Origin: Rathayibacter sp. VKM Ac-2879
GTDB lineage: Bacteria > Actinomycetota > Actinomycetes > Actinomycetales > Microbacteriaceae
NCBI RefSeq assembly: GCF_015351245.1
Contig: NZ_JADKSO010000003.1
Coordinates: 62,001-126,000 of the forward strand
DNA length: 64,000 nt
Reading direction: 5' to 3'
In this document: in pieces, positions 1-9,087 of the stretch
Layout of the letters: each line of letters opens with the position of its first letter
Position numbering within the stretch: the stretch's first letter is position 1
Notes under the pieces: generated by a model
What the model saw: only the letters and a program-made list of their open reading frames with translations
What the model was told of the DNA's origin: nothing
Database searches by the model: none
Made by a program: the position numbers and the translations under genes

Positions 1-296
1 TGAACTACCGCAGATACAGCCTGTACAACCTGATCGGCGCGCTGATCTGGGGAAGCGGCGTAACTCTCCTCGGCTGGCTTCTCGCCTTCATCCCGCCTGT
101 CGCCGCGTTCGTGTCGCACTACATCGACGTGATCCTCATCGGTGCGGTGCTGCTCGCGCTCGTGCCGACGCTGTTCCACTTCTTCCGCCAGCAGCGCAGG
201 GCGAAGCTCGCGAACGACAAGGGGACGGACGCCTCCGAGGCGAGCGCCTACGTGCTCGACCCCGAGACGCTCGACGACAAGCACCCTCGCGCCTGA
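1..296 (+). CDS. DedA family membrane protein, C-terminal part (5' end outside window)
   Basis: An open frame enters from the left edge and ends with TGA at 294-296. The readable part is the last ~97 residues. It contains the NYRRYSLYNLIGALIW segment and two hydrophobic helices followed by a basic, then acidic tail, which matches the C-terminal third of DedA/SNARE-associated (VTT domain) proteins. These are inner-membrane proteins linked to lipid scrambling and envelope homeostasis. An internal GTG at 111 would give only 61 residues and is not the true start, because the homologous segment continues upstream of it. The gene converges with rdgB; a long perfect inverted repeat lies between them. 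Confidence 0.8.
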   Translation, partial: NYRRYSLYNLIGALIWGSGVTLLGWLLAFIPPVAAFVSHYIDVILIGAVLLALVPTLFHFFRQQRRAKLANDKGTDASEASAYVLDPETLDDKHPRA

Positions 297-304
297 CGCC
301 TCTC

Positions 305-367
305 CCGCGAGATGCCACTTATGAGCGCGACACGCCGACGCGCGAGCTCATAAGTGGCATCTCGCGG
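305..367. repeat. 22-bp perfect inverted repeat between convergent genes
   Basis: The arms 305-326 and 346-367 are exact reverse complements around a 19-nt spacer; the core is GATGCCACTTATGAGC. It sits 8 nt after the DedA stop and 18 nt before the rdgB stop, so it could act as a bidirectional terminator. However, the stem is long, only moderately GC-rich, and has no T-tract. A dispersed palindromic (REP-like) element is the alternative. I saw no second copy in this window. Confidence 0.75.
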
Positions 368-385
368 CGGGCGGGCGGGCGGGGG

Positions 386-1000
386 TCAGAGGCGTGCCGA
401 CAGCTGAGCGAGGGCCTCGCGGGCGGCGGTGAAGGCGCGAGCACGGTGGCTCTGCGCGTTCTTCTGCTCGGGAGTGAGCTCGGCGGCGGTCACCACCCCG
501 GCCTCAGGGAGGAACACCGGGTCGTAGCCGTGGCCGTTCGCGCCGCGCGGTGCGGTCGCGATCGCTCCCTCCCAGCGTCCCTCGACGATCATCTCCTTGC
601 CCCCGGGCAGCACGGAGTCGGGCACCACGACCGCGATCGTGCAGACGAAGTGCGCGCCGCGGTGCTCGGGCCTGACGTCGACCAGCTGCGCGAGCAGGAG
701 CTCGAGGTTCGCCGTCGCGTCGTGAGCACGACCCGACCAGCGCGCCGAGAAGATCCCGGGCGCGCCTCCCAGCACGTCGACGCAGAGCCCGGAGTCGTCG
801 GCGAGCGCGACCAGGCCGGTGTGAGCCGCCGCCGCGCGCGCCTTGATCAGCGCGTTCTCGGCGAAGGTGATGCCGTCCTCGACCGGCTCGGGGCCGTCGT
901 AGGCGCGCACCCCGACTCCGGGCAGCGCGCCCGCAAGCATCGAGCGGAACTCCTCGACCTTGCCCGCGTTGTGGGTGGCGAGCACCAGCTCCAGGCTCAC
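386..1000 (-). CDS. rdgB: RdgB/HAM1 non-canonical purine NTP pyrophosphatase
   Basis: A 204-aa protein that hydrolyses dITP, ITP and XTP to monophosphates and so keeps deaminated purines out of DNA and RNA. The N-terminal substrate-binding motif THNAGK lies at residues 9-14, the catalytic ADDSGL segment at about 67-72, and GYDPVF near residue 160. Length is typical of the family. The GTG start (complement of 998-1000) overlaps the TGA of rph in a GTGA arrangement. The gene is the last of a murI-rph-rdgB operon and is probably translated by coupling. This gene order is common in actinobacteria. Confidence 0.95.
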   Translation of the reverse strand: MSLELVLATHNAGKVEEFRSMLAGALPGVGVRAYDGPEPVEDGITFAENALIKARAAAAHTGLVALADDSGLCVDVLGGAPGIFSARWSGRAHDATANLELLLAQLVDVRPEHRGAHFVCTIAVVVPDSVLPGGKEMIVEGRWEGAIATAPRGANGHGYDPVFLPEAGVVTAAELTPEQKNAQSHRARAFTAAREALAQLSARL

Positions 1001-1761
1001 GGACGCGGCTGCGCGGCGAGCGCCTCCGCCTGGAATCGCGCCAGGTCTGCAGCACCGCCGACGGCGAGGTCGAGCAGCGCGTCGAGCTCACGACGGTCGA
1101 AGGGGGCACCCTCGGCCGTGCCCTGCACCTCGACGAACAGACCACGACCGGTGACGACGACGTTCATGTCGGTCTCGGCGCGCACGTCCTCCGTGTAGGC
1201 GAGGTCGAGCAGGGGGACGCCGTCGACGATGCCGACCGAGACCGCCGAGAGGCTGTCGATGAGCGGCACCGCCTTCTGACCGACGAACTTCTTGCCGCGC
1301 GCCCACTCGATGGCATCGGCCATCGCGACGTAGGCGCCCGTGATCGCGGCGGTCCGCGTGCCTCCGTCGGCCTGGAGCACGTCGCAGTCGATCACGAGCG
1401 TGTTCTCACCCAGCGCCTTGGTGTCGACGACGGCCCGGAGGCTGCGGCCGATCAGGCGCGAGATCTCGTGGGTCCGGCCCCCCACCTTGCCTTTGACCGA
1501 CTCACGGTCCATCCGGGAGTCGGTGGCACGCGGCAGCATCGCGTACTCGGCCGTGACCCAGCCTTTGCCCTTGCCCTGCAACCAGCGCGGAACGCCGTTG
1601 GTGAAGCTCGCGGTGCAGAGCACGCGGGTGTGACCGAAGGAGATCAGCGCCGAGCCCTCGGCCTGCTTGCTCCAGCCGCGCTCGATGGTGACGGGGCGCA
1701 GCTCGTCGACGGCTCGGCCGTCTCGACGCGGACGGGTCGTGGGTGCGGTGCTCTCGGTCAC
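997..1761 (-). CDS. rph: Ribonuclease PH
   Basis: A 254-aa phosphorolytic 3'-5' exoribonuclease that trims tRNA 3' ends. Visible family blocks are [16 protein letters not shown] near residue 20, [10 protein letters not shown] near 75, a [17 protein letters not shown] block near 95 and [16 protein letters not shown] near 130. The GTG start at 1761 overlaps the murI stop (GTGA), and its own stop overlaps the rdgB start. A long open extension upstream of this start lies antisense/out of frame inside murI and has no family similarity, so it was excluded. Expression is probably driven from the murI promoter. Confidence 0.95.
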   Translation of the reverse strand: MTESTAPTTRPRRDGRAVDELRPVTIERGWSKQAEGSALISFGHTRVLCTASFTNGVPRWLQGKGKGWVTAEYAMLPRATDSRMDRESVKGKVGGRTHEISRLIGRSLRAVVDTKALGENTLVIDCDVLQADGGTRTAAITGAYVAMADAIEWARGKKFVGQKAVPLIDSLSAVSVGIVDGVPLLDLAYTEDVRAETDMNVVVTGRGLFVEVQGTAEGAPFDRRELDALLDLAVGGAADLARFQAEALAAQPRP

Positions 1762-2621
1762 TCTGTTCTCTCTCGGTCGGGGTGCGCGGCCCGGTCGAGC
1801 TCGCGCAGATTGATGGTGCCGGTCTCGACGAGGTCGACACTCGAGACCTCGGGGCCGAGGAAGCGGCGGGCGAGGCGCACGAAGTCGCTCGTGCCCGTCT
1901 CCTCCCAGCGGTAGGTGGGCGGGGACGAGGAGGTGCGCTGCAGTCCGTGCGCAACGAGCGTCCGGTAGACGTCGAGCGCCGTCTCCTCCGCGCTCGAGAC
2001 GAGCCGCACGTCGGGCCCCATCACGTAGGCGATGGCGCCGCGGAGGAGCGGGTAGTGCGTGCAACCGAGCACCACGGTGTCGACTCCCGCCGCCTTGAGC
2101 GGGGCGAGGTACTCCTCCGCGACCGCGAGCAGCTCGTCGCTCCAGGTGATCCCCGCCTCGACGAACTCGACGAAGCGCGGGCACGCGACCGTAACGAGCT
2201 CGAGGTCGGGAGCCGCGACGAACGCGTCATCGTACGCGCGCGAACGGATGGTGCCGACCGTGCCGATGACTCCGACCCTGCGGTTGCGGGTGTCGCGCAC
2301 GGCGCTGCGGACAGCGGGCTGGATGACCTCGACGACGGGGATCCCCCGGCCGATCGTGTAGCGCTCGCGTGCATCGCGCATCATCGCCGCGGAGGCGGTG
2401 TTGCACGCGATCACGAGCAGCTTGGCGCCCTGGTCGACCAGGGTGTCCAGGGTGTCCAGTGCGTAGGCGCGCACGTCGGCGAGTGGCTTGGGACCGTAGG
2501 GCGAGTGGGCGGTGTCACCGAGGTAGACGATCGACTCGTTGGCCAGCTGGTCGATGATGGCGCGGGCCACGGTGAGGCCGCCGACTCCGGAGTCGAAGAT
2601 GCCGAGGGGTGCGTCCGTCAC
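1758..2621 (-). CDS. murI: Glutamate racemase
   Basis: A 287-aa enzyme that makes D-glutamate for peptidoglycan. The N-terminus carries [14 protein letters not shown] and the two catalytic cysteines are in ACNTAS (C73) and GCTHYP (C187), both intact. The GTG start at 2621 is chosen because similarity begins with the following residues ([14 protein letters not shown]) and because a TAGGCT -10 box lies 8 nt upstream. The frame stays open for a further ~350 codons antisense to pncB, which is an artefact of high GC. First gene of the murI-rph-rdgB operon; the stop overlaps the rph start by 4 nt. Confidence 0.96.
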   Translation of the reverse strand: MTDAPLGIFDSGVGGLTVARAIIDQLANESIVYLGDTAHSPYGPKPLADVRAYALDTLDTLVDQGAKLLVIACNTASAAMMRDARERYTIGRGIPVVEVIQPAVRSAVRDTRNRRVGVIGTVGTIRSRAYDDAFVAAPDLELVTVACPRFVEFVEAGITWSDELLAVAEEYLAPLKAAGVDTVVLGCTHYPLLRGAIAYVMGPDVRLVSSAEETALDVYRTLVAHGLQRTSSSPPTYRWEETGTSDFVRLARRFLGPEVSSVDLVETGTINLRELDRAAHPDRERTE

Positions 2622-2629
2622 GCTGAGAG

Positions 2630-2635
2630 AGCCTA
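2630..2635 (-). promoter_or_regulatory. -10 box for near-leaderless murI transcript
   Basis: TAGGCT on the minus strand, with 8 nt before the murI GTG. With a normal -10 to start-site distance, transcription would begin at or beside the start codon. No Shine-Dalgarno sequence is visible upstream of the GTG, and no convincing -35 was seen. Confidence 0.5.
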
Positions 2636-2717
2636 CCCGCGGGTGGGCGTCTCGCCGGGGCAGCTCGTGACGTGGCATCGGAGGCGGCGGACCGTCGCCC
2701 CGTGAAACACTGAGCGG

Positions 2718-4022
2718 ATGGACGCGACGGCCTTCCTCACCGACCGCTACGAGCTCACGATGGTCGAGGGCGCCCTCGGCAGCGGCACCGCTGATCGCCG
2801 CTGCATGTTCGAGGTCTTCGCCCGGAGCCTGCCGCCGGGCCGTCGCTACGGCGTGCTGGCCGGCACTGGCCGCCTGCTCGAGCTGATCTCGCGCTTCCGC
2901 TTCGGCGACGAGGAGCTGTCGTGGCTGCGCGAGAACCGTGTCGTCGACTCCCGAACGCTCGACTGGCTCGCCGACTACCGTTTCGGCGGCGACGTCTGGG
3001 GGTACCGGGAGGGCGAGGTCTACTTCCCCGGCTCGCCCGTGCTCATCGTCGAGGCGCCCTTCGCCGAGGGGGTGCTGCTCGAGACGCTCGTGCTCAGCGT
3101 CCTCAACCACGACAGCGCGGTCGCCGGCGCCGCCGCGCGCATGGTCTCGGCGGCCGACGGACGCCCGTTGGCCGAGATGGGCTCGCGGCGGGCAGGCGAG
3201 CGCTCGGCCGTGGCCGCCGCGCGCGCCGCCTACATCGCCGGCTTCGGCGCGACCTCGAACCTCGAGGCCGGGCGCAGCTGGGGAGTCCCCACGATGGGCA
3301 CGTCGGCCCACGCGTTCACGCTGCTGCACGACTCCGAGGAGGAGGCGTTCCGCGCGCAGGTCGCCGCGCTCGGCCCGGGGACGACCCTGCTCGTCGACAC
3401 CTACGACGTCACGGCGGCGGTCGACCTCGCCGTACGAGTAGCGGGCACGGGCCTCGGCGCCGTGCGCATCGACTCCGGAGACCTTCCGCAGCAGGTCGCC
3501 GCGGTCCGTGCCCAGCTCGACTCCCTCGGTGCGACATCGACCCGGATCACGGTGACCAACGATCTCGACGAGTACGGGATCGCGGCGCTGGCCGCCTCGC
3601 CCGTCGACTCCTACGGCGTCGGCACCTCGGTCGCCACCGGCTCCGGTCACCCGACGGCCGGAATGGTCTACAAGCTCGTCGCGCACGAGGACGACTCAGG
3701 CGAGTGGGTGGCGGTGGCCAAGAAGTCGGTGTCGAAGGCGTCGATCGGCGGGCGCAAGGCGGCCGGCCGCCTGCTCTCGGAGGACGGGGTCGCCGATGCC
3801 GAGATCGTGCACGTGGGCGCGGGACCCGATGGGGCCGTCAGTGAAGCGGAGCGACCGCTGCTCGTCCCGGTGATCGAGGACGGCGCGATCCGACCCGAGC
3901 ATCGGGGAGTCGCGGGAGTCGAGGCCGCACGCGAGCATCACGCGAACGCTGTGCTCGAGCTTCCGCTCGACGCCCTGCGCCTCGGTCGAGGCGACCCGGT
4001 CATCCCGACCCGCTACGAGTGA
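2718..4022 (+). CDS. pncB: Nicotinate phosphoribosyltransferase
   Basis: A 434-aa enzyme of the Preiss-Handler NAD salvage route that joins nicotinate to PRPP. The N-terminus TDRYELTM and the MGTSAHAF segment (H198, the position of the phosphorylated histidine in the family) are present. The phosphate-binding part VRIDSGD (about residue 250) and the GVGTSVATG loop (about 300) follow. ATG 2718 gives a family-typical N-terminus. It diverges from murI and converges with the DUF3039 gene across a short CCTCC/GGAGG hairpin. Confidence 0.95.
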   Translation: MDATAFLTDRYELTMVEGALGSGTADRRCMFEVFARSLPPGRRYGVLAGTGRLLELISRFRFGDEELSWLRENRVVDSRTLDWLADYRFGGDVWGYREGEVYFPGSPVLIVEAPFAEGVLLETLVLSVLNHDSAVAGAAARMVSAADGRPLAEMGSRRAGERSAVAAARAAYIAGFGATSNLEAGRSWGVPTMGTSAHAFTLLHDSEEEAFRAQVAALGPGTTLLVDTYDVTAAVDLAVRVAGTGLGAVRIDSGDLPQQVAAVRAQLDSLGATSTRITVTNDLDEYGIAALAASPVDSYGVGTSVATGSGHPTAGMVYKLVAHEDDSGEWVAVAKKSVSKASIGGRKAAGRLLSEDGVADAEIVHVGAGPDGAVSEAERPLLVPVIEDGAIRPEHRGVAGVEAAREHHANAVLELPLDALRLGRGDPVIPTRYE

Positions 4023-4055
4023 CCTCCGACAGGAGGCGGGACGGCCGCGCCGGGC

Positions 4056-4337
4056 TCACTTCATCGTCGAGTAGATCTCTTTGCACGCCGGGCAGACCGG
4101 GAACTTCTCCGGGTCTCGGCCAGGGAGCCACTTCTTGCCGCAGAGGGCCCGGACGGGCTTGCCCGTGAGGGCGCTCTCGAGGATCTTGTCCTTCGGGACG
4201 TAGTGCGAGAAGCGTTCGTGGTCGCCGGGCTCGATGGTCTCCTGGTTGAGGAGCTCCTCGAGCTCACGGTCGAGGGTGGCGGTGCCGCCACCTCCCTCGA
4301 GAGGGTCGATGCTGCTGTTCTCGGGACGCAGAGTCAT
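4056..4337 (-). CDS. DUF3039 family small protein
   Basis: A 93-aa protein matching the DUF3039 family of actinobacteria: an acidic N-terminus, a central SHYVPKDKILES segment, and a Cys-rich C-terminus (ALCGKKW, then VCPACKE). The three or four cysteines suggest a small metal-binding knuckle; the function is unknown. A TAGGAT -10 box lies 7 nt before the ATG, so the mRNA is probably leaderless. It is followed by the ABC transporter genes on the same strand after an 88-nt gap. Confidence 0.85.
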   Translation of the reverse strand: MTLRPENSSIDPLEGGGGTATLDRELEELLNQETIEPGDHERFSHYVPKDKILESALTGKPVRALCGKKWLPGRDPEKFPVCPACKEIYSTMK

Positions 4338-4344
4338 GGCCTCG

Positions 4345-4350
4345 ATCCTA
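4345..4350 (-). promoter_or_regulatory. -10 box for leaderless DUF3039 gene
   Basis: TAGGAT on the minus strand, with 7 nt (CGAGGCC) before the ATG at 4337. This geometry implies that the mRNA starts at the AUG. Confidence 0.55.
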
Positions 4351-4425
4351 CGCTCGACCGGCGGAGGCGGGACGGGCTCAGGCTCGTCGAGCGGCGGCTC
4401 AGGGCCGGCCGAGGAGTCGGAATCG

Positions 4426-5964
4426 CTACCGGCTCGTGAAGGCGACGAGCTGCGTAGCGCGGCGCTCGAAGACCCAGCCGCCGAGCAGCACCCCGAGCGC
4501 GAACACGACCACGGCGCTCCCGAGGCCCACGAGCACGGCGTCGCCCGCCGCCTCCGGCTCGACGAAGAGCGCGCGGACCGCCAGGACGACGGCCGGAGCG
4601 GACAGCAGGAGTCCGAGGCCGAAGGCGAGGGCCTGCGGACCGGCTCCGCTCGCGCCCGGCGCCTGCGGCTGCACGAAGGCGCTGTCGCCCGGCCGGGGCG
4701 CCGGGTAGGCGAGGCGTGCCGAGACGACGCTCGCGACTCCGGCCGGCACGAGCAGCAGGCACGAGTTGACCGCGAGCAGCACCGGCAGCGCGTCGGGCCT
4801 CCCCGAGGTCGTGCTGCTCACGAGCGAGCCGAGCAGCACGAGGGGCAGCCCGAGCAGGAGAGTCGGCACGGCGCGACCGAGCCGGTCCGAGACTCCGCGT
4901 ACCCCTGCCGCGACATGCAGCCAGAACGCCGAGCCGTCGTAGGCGGTGTCGTTGTGCAGGAACCAGCCCAGGAACAGCACCACGAGCGGCACCGGCAGGA
5001 GCGAGAGCAGCGAAAACGGCACCCCGACGAGCGCGAGCAGCGTGATCGCCACGACCGGCAGCAGCGGCACGGCGACGAGGGAGGCGCGATACCGCGGGTC
5101 CCGCACCCAGTAGGTGATGCTGCGCGCGGCGATCGCGCCCGTGCGAGTGCCACCGAGCACGTCGAACCAGCCGAGCCGGAGGCCGCGTGGCGGCCGGTGG
5201 GTGCGCTCCGGGCGCGAGACCAGCCGGTGCACGAGGAGCCACCACAGCACGGCCGCGCCCGCGAGCGTCGCGAGGGCGACGAGGAGCGGACCGGACGCCT
5301 CCCCCGCCGCCGCGCGCGGCGCGATCGCCCACGCCGCGCCGAAGGGCGTCAGCGCGAGCGCCCGTGCCATTCGCTCGAGGAGCGGGATCTCGCCGGTATC
5401 GAGGATCGCGGCGACACCCCACGCCGTCGGCGCCGCCAGCAGCAGGACGAGTCCGAGCACCGCGAGCAGCTCCCGGGCCGTCCGCGACGACACGAGCGCG
5501 GCGGAGGCGGCTAGGCCGATCCGCGCGAAGAGGGCCGCAGTCAGGATCCCGAGCAGAGGACCGACGACGGCCAGGGCGCCCGCGCCCGGGAAAAGCGGCA
5601 CCATCGCGACTCCGACGACAACCAGGGCCAGCACGGGAACCGAGACGAGACCCGCGAGCGCCAGAGCCGCGGCGAGGCGGACGCTCGGGATGCCGAAGAG
5701 ACGGAGCGCCCGCGGATCCATCGGATCGGGCGGTCCGAGCAGTGCGGGCAGCAGCAGGAAGCCGGTCGAGAGCATCGCTCCGCCGGCGACCACCGCAGCG
5801 GCCAGCAGCGGGGAGGCGCGGAGGGCGTCGAGCCCGGCGACGAGCCCCGCCGTGGCTCCGACGACGACGAGGAAGCCGAGGGCGACGGCCGCCGAGCGGC
5901 CCGGACCCGAGCGGAACGCGCCGAGGAGGACGTCGAGCCTCAGCCGGAGAAGTCGTGCAACCAC
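4426..5964 (-). CDS. ABC transporter permease (multi-spanning membrane subunit)
   Basis: A 512-aa, Ala/Leu/Val-rich membrane protein with roughly a dozen hydrophobic segments and no recognisable soluble domain. It starts with GTG at 5964, 25 nt inside the upstream ATPase gene, so the two are co-translated and form one transporter. The layout (ATPase followed by one large permease, no binding protein) fits an ABC-2-type exporter. The substrate is unknown. Several long frames on both strands across this gene are artefacts of its base composition. Confidence 0.75.
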   Translation of the reverse strand: MVARLLRLRLDVLLGAFRSGPGRSAAVALGFLVVVGATAGLVAGLDALRASPLLAAAVVAGGAMLSTGFLLLPALLGPPDPMDPRALRLFGIPSVRLAAALALAGLVSVPVLALVVVGVAMVPLFPGAGALAVVGPLLGILTAALFARIGLAASAALVSSRTARELLAVLGLVLLLAAPTAWGVAAILDTGEIPLLERMARALALTPFGAAWAIAPRAAAGEASGPLLVALATLAGAAVLWWLLVHRLVSRPERTHRPPRGLRLGWFDVLGGTRTGAIAARSITYWVRDPRYRASLVAVPLLPVVAITLLALVGVPFSLLSLLPVPLVVLFLGWFLHNDTAYDGSAFWLHVAAGVRGVSDRLGRAVPTLLLGLPLVLLGSLVSSTTSGRPDALPVLLAVNSCLLLVPAGVASVVSARLAYPAPRPGDSAFVQPQAPGASGAGPQALAFGLGLLLSAPAVVLAVRALFVEPEAAGDAVLVGLGSAVVVFALGVLLGGWVFERRATQLVAFTSR

Positions 5965-6794
5965 TGCAGTCCCTCGGCGATCTGCTTGCCGCCCGCCAAC
6001 TCCACAAAACGCTCCTCGAGCGTCCCCGCGCCGGCGACCTCTGCGACCGAGCCGGAGGCGAGCACCCTGCCCCCCACGATGACCGCGACGTCGTCGCAGA
6101 CCCGCTCGATGAAGTCGAGACCGTGGCTCGAGAGCACGACCGTGCCTCCCCCGGCCACGAAACGGCGCAGCACGGTGATGACAGCGGCGGAGGAGACGGG
6201 GTCGACCGACTCGAACGGCTCGTCGAGCACCAGGACGCGCGGAGCGTGGATCATCGCTCCGGCGAGCGCGACCTTCTTGGCCATGCCCGCCGAGTAGTCC
6301 GAGATGAGCCGCTCCAGAGCGTCACTGAGGCCGAGGGCCTCGGCCAGCTCGAGGATGCGTTGACGTGCGGTCGCCCGGCTGACGCCGCGCAGGGCGGCGG
6401 CATAGGCGAGGAACTGGGCGCCGGTCAGGCGGTCGAAGAGCCGGAGGCGGTCGGGGAGCACGCCGATGAGGCGCTTGGCCGCCGCCGGGTCCTTCCAGAC
6501 GTCGATCCCGTGGACGAGCACCCGTCCGGTATCCGGTGTGAGGAGGCCTGTCATCATCGACAGGGTGGTGGTCTTGCCCGCGCCGTTCGGGCCGATGATC
6601 CCGCAGAATGTGCCCTCACGGACCCGCAAGTCGATCCGGTCGACGGCGACGGTGCGACCGAAGGCCTTGCTGAGCGCGTGCAGCTCGACGACGCCGGACG
6701 CCTCCCCCGCGGCGACCTCTCGATCGGCCGACTCGCGCTCGGGGGCGTCCTCGGACTCGCGCTCGGGTTCCTCGGCCTTCGTCGCGGACGTCAT
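5940..6794 (-). CDS. ABC transporter ATP-binding protein
   Basis: 284 aa. Walker A GPNGAGKTT at residues 68-76, a signature variant YSAGM at 167-171, Walker B RVLVLDEPF at 186-194 and the switch histidine in SSHGLDF at 224. The first ~33 residues are acidic and likely disordered. ATG 6794 is preferred over an in-frame ATG 15 codons upstream, because the extra residues are Arg-rich and unlike the family. The signature departs from LSGGQ in a way seen in exporter ATPases of the CcmA/NodI type. It drives the permease encoded immediately downstream. Confidence 0.88.
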   Translation of the reverse strand: MTSATKAEEPERESEDAPERESADREVAAGEASGVVELHALSKAFGRTVAVDRIDLRVREGTFCGIIGPNGAGKTTTLSMMTGLLTPDTGRVLVHGIDVWKDPAAAKRLIGVLPDRLRLFDRLTGAQFLAYAAALRGVSRATARQRILELAEALGLSDALERLISDYSAGMAKKVALAGAMIHAPRVLVLDEPFESVDPVSSAAVITVLRRFVAGGGTVVLSSHGLDFIERVCDDVAVIVGGRVLASGSVAEVAGAGTLEERFVELAGGKQIAEGLQWLHDFSG

Positions 6795-6925
6795 CCGGCT
6801 ACGGTACCAACACGCTCTGCCGACAGGCCTCGGCCGCACCGTGCGCTCAGCGACCCCGGGTTACCCTGAGAACTCCGCGCCGACGCCTCCGAACGGCGCG
6901 ACGCCGAGCACGACGCAGGAGTGAG

Positions 6926-8440
6926 ATGGCCAAGAAGGACCGCAAGCGCGACCGTGCCGTCGAGAAGGCCCGTGACCGCGGGCTCGAGAGCCCGAGGGGC
7001 GGAGACACCGGCGACAACGCGCAACTCGCGCGGATGCTCGACAGACTGCTCGCCGTGCAACGCCCCGCCGTGCTCGCCAACATTCGTGCGCTGCGCCGCC
7101 GCCGACCTTCCGCGAGCCCCGAGCAGATCATCGCCTCGCTCGAACGGCAGTACCTCTCGAGTGTCGCCGCCGGTGGTGCCGCGATCGGAGCGACGGCCGT
7201 CGTACCGGGGCTCGGCACGGTCGCCTCCGTCGCGCTGTCTGGCGCCGGGGCAGCAGGCTTCCTCGAAGCGAGCGCTCTCTTCGCGCAGTCGGTGACGGAG
7301 GTGCACGGCATTCCCCTGGAGGACCCGGAGCGCGCCCGCGCCCTCGTCCTCACCCTGATGATGGGCTCCTCCGGCAGCGAGCTCGTGCGCCAGGTCGCTG
7401 GCCATGCGACCGGCGCGGGCACGGGTCTCAACCAGTACTGGGGCTCCGTCGTGACGAAGGGCCTCCCCTCGTTCCTCGTCGGCGAGATCGCCGACCGCGC
7501 CAAGCGCTCGTTCACGAGGCACTTCCTCACCCAGCAGGGCGCGGGCCTCGTCGGCCGGGCGATGCCCTTCGGCATCGGCGCGGCGATCGGAGGCGTCGGC
7601 AACGCGATGCTCGGCCGTCGCGTCGTGCAGAGCGCCCGCGACGCCTTCGGGCCGGCGCCGCACATGTTCAGCACCGCTCTCGTCCTCGAGCCGACGCGCG
7701 CCGAGCGTCGAGCACTGACCGCAGCGCCCGTGGAGCCAGTGGAGCTGTCTGTGCGCGACTACGGCGGGGCGGGCGAGCGCGTCGCCCTCCTCCTGCACGG
7801 CCTCGGCTCGGACTCGCGCCTCTGGTACGCGCTCGTGCCGACCCTGCAGGAGCACGGCTACCGGGTGCTCGCGCCCGACCTCACGGGCCACGGAGGCTCG
7901 CCGACATCGCCGATCTACTCTCCGGAGCGCTGGGCGGCCGACGTGCGCGCCTCCGTGCTCCAGATCCCCGAGCTGATCGTCGGGCACGGACTCGGCGCCG
8001 TCGTCGCCTCGCGGCTCGCGGCGGACTACAGGCCGGAGCAGCTCATCCTGCTCGACCCCGCCTTCTCAGACGCACGCGGGCTGGCGGGTGCGCTGCGCCG
8101 CACCGGATCGCTCGCGCAGGTCGAGAAGGGCGATGCCGACGCCCTCCGCCACCGCCACCCGATCTGGACCGACGAGCAGATCGAACTCGACATCTCGGCG
8201 CACGCGCTCTGGGATCCGGCCTCCGCTGACGGCCTCACCGCTCGCGGTGCCGCCGAGGCACCCCCGGTCTTCCCTGTGCCGACACTCGCGGTGCTCCCGG
8301 AGGATCCGCTCGCCCACCCGTCGCTCGCCGACATCCTCGTCGAGCGCGGCGTCGAGGTGCGCACGGTGCCCGGAGGGGGCGCCTCGCTTCTGCGCGAGGA
8401 CCGTGCGGCGCTGATCGCCGCGGTGGAGGGCCGGCTGTAG
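6926..8440 (+). CDS. EcsC-like domain fused to alpha/beta-hydrolase fold lacking the Ser nucleophile
   Basis: 504 aa with two parts. Residues ~1-250 begin with a Lys/Arg-rich segment and contain Gly/Ala-rich amphipathic helices (AGGAAIGATAVVPGLGTV, QQGAGLVGRAMPFGIG) resembling EcsC/DUF697-type membrane-associated proteins. Residues ~265-504 are an alpha/beta-hydrolase: oxyanion segment LLLHGLGSDSRLW, then LAPDLTGHGGS. At the nucleophile elbow the sequence reads VGHGLGA, so the usual catalytic Ser is Gly355 (codon GGA). Catalysis by the normal mechanism is therefore unlikely. A CAGGAGTGAG ribosome-binding site precedes the ATG. The domain names rest on pattern, not on a search. Confidence 0.7.
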   Translation: MAKKDRKRDRAVEKARDRGLESPRGGDTGDNAQLARMLDRLLAVQRPAVLANIRALRRRRPSASPEQIIASLERQYLSSVAAGGAAIGATAVVPGLGTVASVALSGAGAAGFLEASALFAQSVTEVHGIPLEDPERARALVLTLMMGSSGSELVRQVAGHATGAGTGLNQYWGSVVTKGLPSFLVGEIADRAKRSFTRHFLTQQGAGLVGRAMPFGIGAAIGGVGNAMLGRRVVQSARDAFGPAPHMFSTALVLEPTRAERRALTAAPVEPVELSVRDYGGAGERVALLLHGLGSDSRLWYALVPTLQEHGYRVLAPDLTGHGGSPTSPIYSPERWAADVRASVLQIPELIVGHGLGAVVASRLAADYRPEQLILLDPAFSDARGLAGALRRTGSLAQVEKGDADALRHRHPIWTDEQIELDISAHALWDPASADGLTARGAAEAPPVFPVPTLAVLPEDPLAHPSLADILVERGVEVRTVPGGGASLLREDRAALIAAVEGRL

Positions 8441-8478
8441 CGGCGCTGCACGGCTGAGCGGCCGACACGAGCTCCGGA

Positions 8479-8494
8479 GGCGCGGGTCCGCGCC
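8479..8494. terminator. Short GC hairpin between convergent genes
   Basis: GGCGCG and CGCGCC flank a 4-nt loop in the 56-nt gap between the hydrolase stop (8440) and the glycosylase stop (8497). There is no T-run, so this is a weak bidirectional terminator candidate. Confidence 0.35.
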
Positions 8495-8496
8495 CG

Positions 8497-9087
8497 CTAC
8501 CTCGTCGCTCGGGCGGCGGCCTTCGCGGCCTGCTTCGTCGCACGCACCTTCGCGAGCGACTCCGGAGACACGATGTCGGCCACCGAGCGGAACGAGTCCT
8601 CCTCGCCGTACGCGCCGGCCGCCTCCCGCCAGCCCGCGCCATCGAAGCCCCGCTGCTTGCCCAGCAGGGCGAGGAAGATCCGTGCCTTCTGCTCGCCGAA
8701 GCCCGGCAGCGCCTTCAGTCGGGCGAGCACGGCGCGCCCGTCGGGCTCGTCGCGTGTCCAGACCGCCGAGGCGTCGCCGCCCCAGTCGTCGACCAGCGCC
8801 CGGCAGAGCGCCTGCACACGGCCCGCCATGTTCGCCGGATAGCGGTGGACCGCTGGCGGCGTCCGGCACAGCTCGACGAACGCCTCCTCGTCGACACCCG
8901 CGATCGAGGCGGAGTCGAAGGAGGCGCCGGCCGCACCGAGCCGCTCCTCGATCTTGCGGGGCCCCACGAACGCGGTCTCCATCGCGACCTGCTGGTCGAG
9001 CAGCATGCCGATCAGCAGGGCGAGGGGGTCGCGGCTGAGCAGCGCATCGGCCTCGGGGTCGTCGGTGATGTGCAGGGCGCGGGTCAT
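8497..9087 (-). CDS. HhH-GPD family base-excision DNA glycosylase
   Basis: 196 aa. The helix-hairpin-helix segment LKALPGFGEQKARIFLALLGK at about residues 124-144 is the family mark. The N-terminal part DPLALLIGMLLDQQVAMETAF resembles the first helices of EndoIII-like folds. No C-terminal [4Fe-4S] cysteine cluster is present, as in the actinobacterial HhH-GPD subfamily. The lesion it removes cannot be read from sequence. Its ATG overlaps the stop of the MocR regulator (ATGA), so the two genes are co-translated. The basic C-terminus is rich in Lys/Ala. Confidence 0.82.
   Translation of the reverse strand: MTRALHITDDPEADALLSRDPLALLIGMLLDQQVAMETAFVGPRKIEERLGAAGASFDSASIAGVDEEAFVELCRTPPAVHRYPANMAGRVQALCRALVDDWGGDASAVWTRDEPDGRAVLARLKALPGFGEQKARIFLALLGKQRGFDGAGWREAAGAYGEEDSFRSVADIVSPESLAKVRATKQAAKAAARATR

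Noticed and set aside
1761-3686. Extended upstream frames for rph and murI
   Set aside because: Family similarity begins at the internal GTG codons with 4-nt overlaps or a -10 box; upstream parts are shadows of neighbouring genes.
4334-6007. 557-codon minus-strand frame overlapping the ABC permease
   Set aside because: Arg/Pro/Gly-rich alternative frame of the permease; the 512-codon frame has the hydrophobic pattern and overlaps the ATPase gene correctly.
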